DNA of 46,715 nucleotides. Source: Methanomassiliicoccales archaeon. Its GTDB lineage: Archaea > Thermoplasmatota > Thermoplasmata > SG8-5 > JAGLSY01. Position 1 is the stretch's first letter; each line of letters starts with the position of its first letter. The notes beneath the pieces are model-generated. The model was not told the origin of the DNA. It ran no database searches and saw nothing but the letters and a program-made list of their open reading frames with translations. Both the position numbers and the translations under genes were made by a program. Shown in pieces: positions 7,878-14,048 of the stretch. Where the stretch lies: NCBI GenBank assembly GCA_030672365.1, contig DAOVGM010000023.1, forward strand, positions 1-46,715. Reading direction: 5' to 3'.

Positions 7878-8657
7878 ATGATCACAATGGGAATAGACAT
7901 GGGAGCGAAGACCATAAAAGTCGTGATACTGAAAGACAACGAAATCATTGGAAAATCCATCGTGGTGGCAGGCTTTGAGGTGGAAAAAATGGCCAACGAG
8001 GCGATCGACAAGGCCCTGAGCGAAGCCGGCATTACGAGGGACGACATATCCAAAACAGTCTCGACTGGTGCTGGTGAGAAACAGGCCCCCTTCTACGACG
8101 AGACTAAATCCGTGGTGGGCTGTGATTCGCTCGGAGCGGCATTTCTTCATCCGCCTGTCAGATGCGTCATAGATGTCGGCGCGGAAGAGGGCAGGGGAAT
8201 GAGATGTGACGAGACCGGTAAGATACTGGACTTTGAGGTCAATGAGAAATGCGCGGCCGGTGCAGGAGCTTTCACAGAGGCAATGTCCCGAGCATTGGAA
8301 GTGCCACTTGAAGAGCTGGGCGCCCTGTCTTTGAAGGCGACGGAGGACGTCCCGATGAACGCTCAGTGCACTGTATTTGCGGAATCTGAGGTCGTGACGA
8401 TGGTACACAACAACGTTCCGAAGGAAAACATGGCAAAAGCAGTTCACGACGCAATGGCCAGCAGGATAACTTCGATGGTCAGGAAGATAGGCTTCAAGAA
8501 AGATGTGGTCCTCATAGGCGGTGTGGCAAAGAACGTCGGTTTTGTGAGCTCTCTCAATGCTGACCTTGAACTTGAAGTCGTTGTACCAGAAGAGCCGGAG
8601 TTCGTCGGAGCCCTGGGCGCGGCATTGGCCGCGGCCGGCTGGAAAGGAGGTGCATGA
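7878..8657 (+). CDS. bzdP: Benzoyl-CoA reductase ATPase subunit, BzdP-type (BadF/BadG/BcrA/BcrD family)
   Basis: 259 aa. Of three in-frame Met codons (7851, 7872, 7878) the last has GGAGG at ideal 7-nt spacing and avoids overlap with bzdO. ASKHA-fold ATPase: phosphate-1 'GIDMGAKTIKVV', cluster cysteines in 'NEKCAAGAGAF' (about residue 125) and 'AQCTVFAES' (about 165), adenosine motif 'LIGGVAKN' and the C-terminal 'GALGAALAAAG'. Two such ATPases bridge one [4Fe-4S] cluster and drive electrons into BzdNO by ATP hydrolysis. The usual phosphate-2 motif GGQD is replaced by 'GAEEGRGM', unlike in BzdQ, so the two ATPase subunits are not equivalent. P versus Q was assigned by gene order. One nt separates it from bzdQ. 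Confidence 0.85.
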   Translation: MITMGIDMGAKTIKVVILKDNEIIGKSIVVAGFEVEKMANEAIDKALSEAGITRDDISKTVSTGAGEKQAPFYDETKSVVGCDSLGAAFLHPPVRCVIDVGAEEGRGMRCDETGKILDFEVNEKCAAGAGAFTEAMSRALEVPLEELGALSLKATEDVPMNAQCTVFAESEVVTMVHNNVPKENMAKAVHDAMASRITSMVRKIGFKKDVVLIGGVAKNVGFVSSLNADLELEVVVPEEPEFVGALGAALAAAGWKGGA

Positions 8658-8658
8658 C

Positions 8659-9525
8659 ATGACGGAAAAACAAGAGTTATGGAGATGGACAGAATCGAGA
8701 TGGACCAATCCAGATATAGATTGGAAGGGAAAATTGATCACCTCGGGTGTGGACGTGGGCTCGGTAAGTTCGCAGGCGGTCATATTGGCAGATGGCGAGC
8801 TCTATGCCTATTCCAACATGAGAACCGGTTCGAACAGCCCGGATTCGGCAATGAATGCAATAAACTGGGCAATGGAAGACACAGGTCTTACGCTGGACGA
8901 TATAGCTTATACTGTCGGCACGGGATACGGGCGGGTCAATGTGCCCTTCAGCCAACGCGCCATCACCGAGATCGCGTGCCATGCCAGAGGGGGCAACCAC
9001 ATGTACGGCCCAACTGTAAGGACAATCCTGGACATGGGCGGTCAGGACTGCAAGGCCATACACTGCGATGAAAAGGGCAAGGTGACTAACTTCCTCATGA
9101 ACGACAAATGCGCAGCTGGCACTGGTCGGGGCATGGAGGTTTTTGCAGACCTCCTTGGCGTGTCGATCAATGATATAGGGGAACTTTCTCTTGATATAGA
9201 CGAGGAGCCTCCACCGGTAAGCAGCACGTGTGTGGTCTATGCAAAGACAGAAGCCACCGGCCTTCTCAGGGAAGGTTGGCCGACGAACAAGGTACTGGCT
9301 GCTTACTGCTCGGCGATGGCCCACAGGATAATGACCCTCCTGGAGAGAATTGGCGTCGAGAAGGACTTTGCAATAACCGGCGGGATAGCCAAGAACAAGG
9401 GCGTTATTACCAGGCTGCAGAAAGAGGTAGGGACAACGATATTGGAGACTGAATACGATACTCAAATCGCCGGCGCCCTGGGTGCGGCCCTGTTTGCAAA
9501 AGCACTGAAAGAGAAGGGGAAGTAG
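8659..9525 (+). CDS. bzdQ: Benzoyl-CoA reductase ATPase subunit, BzdQ-type (BadF/BadG/BcrA/BcrD family)
   Basis: 288 aa from the ATG at 8659, preceded by GGAGGTG; an upstream extension of the frame overlaps bzdP and is not plausible. Motifs: 'SGVDVGSVSSQAVIL', phosphate-2 'LDMGGQDCKAI' (about 125), cluster cysteines in 'NDKCAAGTGRGM' (about 148) and 'STCVVYAKTEA' (about 191), 'TGGIAKNKG' and 'GALGAALFAK'. Length near 290 rather than about 440 points to the Azoarcus (bzd) rather than the Thauera (bcr) subtype. Role: partner of BzdP in ATP-driven electron transfer from ferredoxin. An N-terminal extension of about 25 residues ('WRWTESRWTNPDIDW') precedes the fold. Confidence 0.87.
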   Translation: MTEKQELWRWTESRWTNPDIDWKGKLITSGVDVGSVSSQAVILADGELYAYSNMRTGSNSPDSAMNAINWAMEDTGLTLDDIAYTVGTGYGRVNVPFSQRAITEIACHARGGNHMYGPTVRTILDMGGQDCKAIHCDEKGKVTNFLMNDKCAAGTGRGMEVFADLLGVSINDIGELSLDIDEEPPPVSSTCVVYAKTEATGLLREGWPTNKVLAAYCSAMAHRIMTLLERIGVEKDFAITGGIAKNKGVITRLQKEVGTTILETEYDTQIAGALGAALFAKALKEKGK

Positions 9526-9537
9526 GGAGATGAAAAC

Positions 9538-9825
9538 ATGATAGCAAACTACGGATACAAGGACGGCTCCGGGGAATACTTCATAACGATCGACACCGAC
9601 AAGTGCAACGGTTGCAGAGACTGTGTGACTGCCTGTCCATATGGGGTGCTTGGCGTGGGGCCGGATGAGAACGACCCGCTGTCCGATGATGAAGTGGCTT
9701 TTGTCACCGAGGCGGAGAGAAAGAAGATAAAGTACACTTGCGCTCCCTGCAAACCGACGACCGACAGGCCCCAGCTCCCCTGTGTGGCAGCCTGCAAGCC
9801 AGGTGCAATATCACATTCCTGGTAA
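9538..9825 (+). CDS. Ferredoxin with two [4Fe-4S]-type motifs, likely electron donor of the reductase
   Basis: 95 aa. The first motif is classical, 'CNGCRDCVTACPYG' (C-x2-C-x2-C-x3-CP). The second is stretched, with 'CAPC' then nine residues to 'CVAACKPGAI', and a charged insert of about 40 residues separates the two. Located directly after bzdQ and before the ferredoxin-reducing oxidoreductase, in the position of the bzdM ferredoxin in Azoarcus, so it very likely delivers low-potential electrons to BzdPQ. The split spacing and insert resemble ferredoxin-like subunits more than a free 2x[4Fe-4S] ferredoxin, so it may be a bound subunit. Confidence 0.85.
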   Translation: MIANYGYKDGSGEYFITIDTDKCNGCRDCVTACPYGVLGVGPDENDPLSDDEVAFVTEAERKKIKYTCAPCKPTTDRPQLPCVAACKPGAISHSW

Positions 9826-9868
9826 ACTTCAGATCACTCTTAATTTCCCGATTATCGAGAGGGATAGC

Positions 9869-12379
9869 ATGAGCATCACATTGAGAATCAACGGTGAAGT
9901 CATCAAGGCCGAAGAGGGTATGACGATACTGGAGGCAGCCCAGGCCAGCGAAATTTACATTCCGAGGCTGTGCTATCATCCGAGTCTCGGAAGCTCCCAC
10001 GGTCTTGAGCCCGTCGAGGCGGTGTACAGGGAGGACGGCGAGTTTCACAATGACGGTTCCGGGCCGGAGGACGGTTTTTCAGGCTGTCGTTTATGTCTCG
10101 TTGAGATAGACGGACGCGGCGGGCTTTTCACGTCCTGCGATACTGTCGTCAAAGAAGGCATGGTGGTCAACACAGAGACCGAGGCGGTAAAGGAGGAGCG
10201 GAGGGACAACCTCGCAGAGATACTGAGAGACCATCCCCACGCCTGTCTTCTTTGCGCCCAGCAGGAGGGCTGTTCAAGAACGCAATGCTCTACAAACGTG
10301 CCGGAGGACGAGCGCTGCTGTCCCCTGCTGGGGCACTGCGAGCTACAGAAAATATCACAGTATGTTGGTGTCAGGGAGGACCTTACAAAATACGTGTTCA
10401 AAGACCTTCCAAAACACGAGGACGAGGCGCTTTTCAACCGCGATTACAACCTGTGCGTCTCCTGCTTGAGATGTATCCGAGCATGCCGTGATTTGAGAGG
10501 GATAGAAACTCTGGGCTTCGTCTACCGGAACGGCAAGGCCATCGTTGGCCCCACCAAGAGTACGGATTTAGCCGGTTCGGACTGCCGGTTTTGCGGTGCC
10601 TGCGCCGAGGTGTGCCCCACAGGAGCGATAACAGACAAGGATTTGCCCAGAGGAGAGAGGGAGGATGTACTGGTCCCGTGCATTGCGAATTGTCCGGCAG
10701 GCATAGACATACCGAGATATATCTGGCACGTCAGTGAGGGCAGGTATTCAGAGGCTACGGCGGTGATAAAAGAGAAGATACCGTTCCCCAGGATCCTGGG
10801 ATGGGTGTGCTTCCATCCATGTGAGGACGCTTGCCGCAGAGGAGAACTCAACAAACCAATGGCCATATGCGCCCTGAAACGGTTTGCCGCAGAGCATGTC
10901 AACGACACATGGAAGCCGGATGTAAATGAACCTACCGGAAAAACAGTGGCGGTGATAGGAAGCGGCCCTGCAGGACTATCTGCGGCATACTATCTGGCCT
11001 TATCGGGGCACGGCGTGACTGTTTTCGAGGAAGGGGACAAAATAGGCGGCATGTTGAGATACGCCATTCCTGATTACCGCTTGCCCCCGGACGTACTCGA
11101 CGAGGAGCTGAAAGTTCTGGACGAGCTCAATGTGGAATTAAGAACAAACACCAGGATCGGAGAAGGCATTACGATACCCGACCTGAGGCAAGACTTCCAG
11201 GCGGTGTTTATCGGCACTGGTGCCACCCAAAGCAAGAAGATACCGGTAGACGGCTCCGAACTGGACGGTGTCGAATGGGGCCTTGATTTCCTGAGGCATG
11301 TGAAAAAGAAGGAAGTGACTTCAATTACTGGACGAGTGACTGTCATCGGCGGTGGTAATGTCGCCATAGATGTCGCGAGAACTGCTGTGCGATTGGGTGC
11401 CAGCGAGGTCCAGCTTGCCTGTCTGGAGAGTGATGAAGAGATGCCGGCTCACGATTGGGAGATAGAGGAGGCCGGTGAAGAAGGGGTAATTATGAACCCC
11501 TCCTGGGGCCCGAAGAGAATCCTCGGCGATGACAAAGTAACGGGAATCGAGCTGGTCAAATGTACCTCAGTGTTCGACAGCCGGGGCAACTTCGCTCCCG
11601 AATTTGACGATACTACGACCACGACCAAAGAAACAGAGAATGTGATTCTGGCAATAGGTCAAAGCTCGGACCTTTCCTTCGTTACCGACATAGACACAAA
11701 AAAAGGTACGATACCCACAAATGAGGAGATGCAGACCAACACTGCCGGCGTCTTTGCCGGCGGCGAAGTTGCGAGGGGACCATCATCTGTCGTGGAGGCA
11801 GTGGCGGACGGAATGTCCGCAGCTTCGGCGATAGATAAGTATCTGGGCGGCACCGGAGAAATCCATGAATCATTCATGGAACAGGATGAGCCGAGTCCGA
11901 GAATCGGCAAGGCAGAGGGCTTTGCCGAAATGAGCCGGGCAGAGGTTCCGAAAAGACCGGCCGGGGAACGGAAAAAATCCTTTGATGCTGTAGAACTCGG
12001 CTATGATGACAGCCAGGCCAGGCAGGAGGCGGGACGCTGTTTGAGATGCGACCTGCGCCTCATGATACTGCCTGTGACCCTTCCGCCGGACAAGTGGCTG
12101 GAGCTCAACGAGGAAAATGTAGCAGAGGTCCCCGAAATCGAAGGGGTGTTCCAGCTGTTGGATGAGGACAAAAACTTAATAGTCATCAAGGGCACGATGG
12201 ACATAAAATCTGACCTGATGGAAAAATTGGGTTCGCAGACGAAGGCAAGGTATTTCGGGTTCGAGCCGGACCCGATGTATTCGAAGCGCGAAAGCGAGTT
12301 GATCCAGCAATACGTCCAACAGTTCGGGAAGATGCCGGAAGGTGACGGTGAGGAGGATGACCTTGATGATTTATTTTGA
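9869..12379 (+). CDS. NuoG/GltD-type NAD(P)H:ferredoxin oxidoreductase (BzdV-like) with extra C-terminal domain
   Basis: 836 aa from the ATG at 9869, with GAGAGGGA upstream. Domains: [2Fe-2S] ferredoxin, about 1-110 (Cys35, 73, 76, 90); His-Cys cluster domain, 'HPHACLLCAQQEGCSRTQC' (about 122-140); two [4Fe-4S] motifs, 'CVSCLRCIRAC' and 'CRFCGACAEVCP' (about 196-250); GltD/NfnB-like linker with 'CIANCPAG' and 'HPCEDACRRG'; FAD domain 'AVIGSGPAGLSAAYYLA' (about 360); NAD(P) domain 'VIGGGNVAIDVARTAVR'; 'VFAGGEVARGPSSVVEAV'; and a C-terminal domain of about 90 residues after the flavin fold, ending in DDLDDLF. The family moves electrons between NAD(P)H and ferredoxin. In the Azoarcus bzd cluster the corresponding role is BzdV. 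Here it probably regenerates reduced ferredoxin for BzdNOPQ. Bifurcation is possible but not demonstrable. Confidence 0.87.
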   Translation: MSITLRINGEVIKAEEGMTILEAAQASEIYIPRLCYHPSLGSSHGLEPVEAVYREDGEFHNDGSGPEDGFSGCRLCLVEIDGRGGLFTSCDTVVKEGMVVNTETEAVKEERRDNLAEILRDHPHACLLCAQQEGCSRTQCSTNVPEDERCCPLLGHCELQKISQYVGVREDLTKYVFKDLPKHEDEALFNRDYNLCVSCLRCIRACRDLRGIETLGFVYRNGKAIVGPTKSTDLAGSDCRFCGACAEVCPTGAITDKDLPRGEREDVLVPCIANCPAGIDIPRYIWHVSEGRYSEATAVIKEKIPFPRILGWVCFHPCEDACRRGELNKPMAICALKRFAAEHVNDTWKPDVNEPTGKTVAVIGSGPAGLSAAYYLALSGHGVTVFEEGDKIGGMLRYAIPDYRLPPDVLDEELKVLDELNVELRTNTRIGEGITIPDLRQDFQAVFIGTGATQSKKIPVDGSELDGVEWGLDFLRHVKKKEVTSITGRVTVIGGGNVAIDVARTAVRLGASEVQLACLESDEEMPAHDWEIEEAGEEGVIMNPSWGPKRILGDDKVTGIELVKCTSVFDSRGNFAPEFDDTTTTTKETENVILAIGQSSDLSFVTDIDTKKGTIPTNEEMQTNTAGVFAGGEVARGPSSVVEAVADGMSAASAIDKYLGGTGEIHESFMEQDEPSPRIGKAEGFAEMSRAEVPKRPAGERKKSFDAVELGYDDSQARQEAGRCLRCDLRLMILPVTLPPDKWLELNEENVAEVPEIEGVFQLLDEDKNLIVIKGTMDIKSDLMEKLGSQTKARYFGFEPDPMYSKRESELIQQYVQQFGKMPEGDGEEDDLDDLF

Positions 12380-12405
12380 TATTAGAGATTTAGGGAGGAA
12401 CAGAA

Positions 12406-12861
12406 ATGAAAATTGACAAAGAAAAATTGATGGTTCGCGTCATGAAAGAAGGTGACATCCAGGCGATAATAAACATAGATGCCAAGGTGACGGGGATCAA
12501 GAGAGCGGAGTATTATGAAAGAAAGGTAGCATCGATGCTGGACAACAAGGGTAGCATTGCAACTTCACTGGTTGCAGATAACGACGGGCTCGTTATAGGC
12601 TTCATAATGGGCAACATTTACACAGGCGAGTTCGGCATTCCCCAGACCACGGCATCACTCGACACCATCGGAATAGACCCGGATTATGCAAATCAGGGCA
12701 CAGGCGCACTTCTGCTCGAGGAGTTCATCAGACACGTCAAGGTGGCAGGGGTTAAGGACATCCAGACCCTCGTGGACTGGGACAATATCCGGTTGCTGAG
12801 GTTCTTCAACAAGAACGGATTCATACCTTCAAGGACTCTTAACCTTGAGAAGAGGATATGA
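12406..12861 (+). CDS. GNAT-family N-acetyltransferase (second of two)
   Basis: 151 aa; ATG preceded by 'GGGAGGAACAG'. Single GNAT fold: 'VRVMKEGDIQAIINIDAKV', 'SLVADNDGLVIGFIMGNI', acetyl-CoA loop 'ANQGTGALLLEEF' (QxxGxG/A), and C-terminal 'LLRFFNKNGFIPS'. It is only distantly similar to the first GNAT at 4905, so this is not a recent duplication. Its stop codon overlaps the ATG of the next small gene (ATGA), showing tight co-expression. Target unknown; see the first GNAT for the CoA-ligase hypothesis. Confidence 0.87.
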   Translation: MKIDKEKLMVRVMKEGDIQAIINIDAKVTGIKRAEYYERKVASMLDNKGSIATSLVADNDGLVIGFIMGNIYTGEFGIPQTTASLDTIGIDPDYANQGTGALLLEEFIRHVKVAGVKDIQTLVDWDNIRLLRFFNKNGFIPSRTLNLEKRI

Positions 12862-13115
12862 TGGCCGAAGTCATTGATATTAAGAAAAACCCTTTGGAGA
12901 AGGAGGGTTGGCAACGGCGCTCCATACTCGACGAGCCGCGTTTGAGCGAGGTCGTGGAGATGTACGAGAGCATGGGACTGGATGTTATTGTGGTCGACTT
13001 CGAGCCGGAACTGGCGGAAGGGTGCAAGACCTGCCTGGCCTGTCAAACCGGAAAGTTCAAGGTCGTTTATACTAGACCCAAGAACGGTGACGGAGGTTCG
13101 GATGACCTCTTCTAA
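12861..13115 (+). CDS. Small CxxC protein of the aromatic-degradation operon
   Basis: 84 aa (an ATG directly before, at 12858, is equally possible). It begins with a variable charged segment, then 'EPRLSEVVEMYESMGLDVIV', a two-cysteine pair 'CKTCLAC' and 'KVVYTRP', and ends in the acidic tail GGSDDLF. The CxxCxxC cluster suggests metal or Fe-S binding. I have a weak memory of similar short proteins next to anaerobic CoA-ester enzymes in deltaproteobacteria, but I cannot name a family. It overlaps the GNAT upstream by 1-4 nt and the hydrolase downstream by 14 nt, so it is firmly inside the operon. The tail shared with BzdN and the 836-aa reductase hints at a common partner. Confidence 0.75.
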   Translation: MAEVIDIKKNPLEKEGWQRRSILDEPRLSEVVEMYESMGLDVIVVDFEPELAEGCKTCLACQTGKFKVVYTRPKNGDGGSDDLF

Positions 13116-13755
13116 GTTGCTTGTTGAGCGATTGGCCGTAGGCCCGCTTTTCACGAACTGCTACATTGTATGGGATGAAGGCACAGGCCGCGGCGTGATA
13201 ATCGACCCAGGTGAAGAGGGAGAAAAGATATTGATGAAAGTCAGTGACATCGGAGTAAAGATAGATAACATCCTTGCCACACATTGCCATTTCGACCACA
13301 TAGCTGCAGTTGCTCAACTCAAGAGGGAGATCGATGCAAACTTCTTGGCTCACAAGAAGGATTTGTTCTTTGTCGAGGACGGCCAAGCCTCGGCCCGAAG
13401 ATGGGGTTTTGATATCGAGCAACCCCCGAATCCGGATAGATTTATCGAGGATGGGGAAAAGATAGCAGTTGGAAATCTTGCTTTGGATGTATTGCATACG
13501 CCAGGACATTCGCCGGGCGGCGTGAGCTTCCTGCACGAGGGCATGGTCTTTGCAGGAGATTGCCTGTTCCAACGCTCGATCGGAAGGACAGACTTTCGCA
13601 AAGGTTCTTTTGAAATATTAGAAAACACCATCAAGACTCGACTTTACACCCTGCCAGACGATACGATAGTTTATACAGGCCACGGCCCAGTCACCACAGT
13701 GGGCGAGGAGAAGATGCAGAACCCGTTCGTTAAACAGTCAGGGGGCGTAACTTGA
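13102..13755 (+). CDS. Metallo-beta-lactamase-fold hydrolase, glyoxalase II-like
   Basis: 217 aa from the ATG at 13102, with CGGAGG 5-6 nt upstream; the longer frame overlaps the preceding gene heavily. Metal ligands: 'THCHFDHIAAV' (HxHxDH with C at x), 'HTPGHSPGGVSFL', 'FAGDCLFQRSIGRTDF' and 'TGHGPVTTVGEE'. This is the YcbL/GloB-like group, which hydrolyses thioesters such as S-lactoylglutathione analogues. In this operon a CoA-thioester hydrolase or release valve for stalled aryl- or alicyclic-CoA is plausible (inference). It is not the crotonase-type ring hydrolase (BzdY/BamA) of known benzoyl-CoA routes. Confidence 0.87.
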   Translation: MTSSKLLVERLAVGPLFTNCYIVWDEGTGRGVIIDPGEEGEKILMKVSDIGVKIDNILATHCHFDHIAAVAQLKREIDANFLAHKKDLFFVEDGQASARRWGFDIEQPPNPDRFIEDGEKIAVGNLALDVLHTPGHSPGGVSFLHEGMVFAGDCLFQRSIGRTDFRKGSFEILENTIKTRLYTLPDDTIVYTGHGPVTTVGEEKMQNPFVKQSGGVT

Positions 13756-14033
13756 TGAAGCTGGCAATAGAACTGACCAAGCCTTTCTCGGATGCTGTCG
13801 GCAAACGCGAGCTGGAAGTAGATTTCGATGGCAGAAGTGTCGAAGAATTACTTCAGCATATGACAGAAAAATACCCGAAACTGAGGAAAGAAATATACGG
13901 CGAAACAGGCGAGGTCACAGAGTATGTGATCGTATTTGTGAACGACAAGCCGATATCCGCCCTGGATGGAACGGATACTGGACTGAAGAATGGGGATAAG
14001 CTCTTATTCTTTTTTCCCATCAGTGGTGGATGA
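13755..14033 (+). CDS. MoaD/ThiS-family sulfur-carrier protein
   Basis: 92 aa with the ubiquitin-like core 'VEELLQHMTEKYPKLRKEI', 'VIVFVNDKPI', 'LKNGDKLLFFFPISGG' and the C-terminal Gly-Gly required for thiocarboxylation. The start ATG overlaps the TGA of the hydrolase gene. MoaD-type proteins supply sulfur to the pterin dithiolene of Mo/W cofactors. The position 15 nt before the AOR gene makes a tungstopterin-dedicated carrier likely. No other cofactor-biosynthesis gene is present in the window, so it must use MoeB- and MoaE-type partners encoded elsewhere. Confidence 0.88.
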   Translation: MKLAIELTKPFSDAVGKRELEVDFDGRSVEELLQHMTEKYPKLRKEIYGETGEVTEYVIVFVNDKPISALDGTDTGLKNGDKLLFFFPISGG

Positions 14034-14048
14034 GTAAAAAGTGATAAA

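Noticed and set aside
7839-8783. 314-aa minus-strand ORF across bzdP/bzdQ
   Set aside because: Antisense to two unmistakable ATPase genes, with Cys/His/Ser-rich translation and no start signal.
8677-9465. 262-aa minus-strand ORF within bzdQ
   Set aside because: Antisense shadow of a well-conserved ASKHA ATPase.
5386-9525. 2-hydroxyglutaryl- or lactoyl-type dehydratase plus activator instead of benzoyl-CoA reductase
   Set aside because: Two different ATPase subunits and D-subunits of 373 and 447 aa in N-O-P-Q order, followed by a ferredoxin and a BzdV-like reductase, fit class I benzoyl-CoA reductase better; dehydratases use one homodimeric activator.
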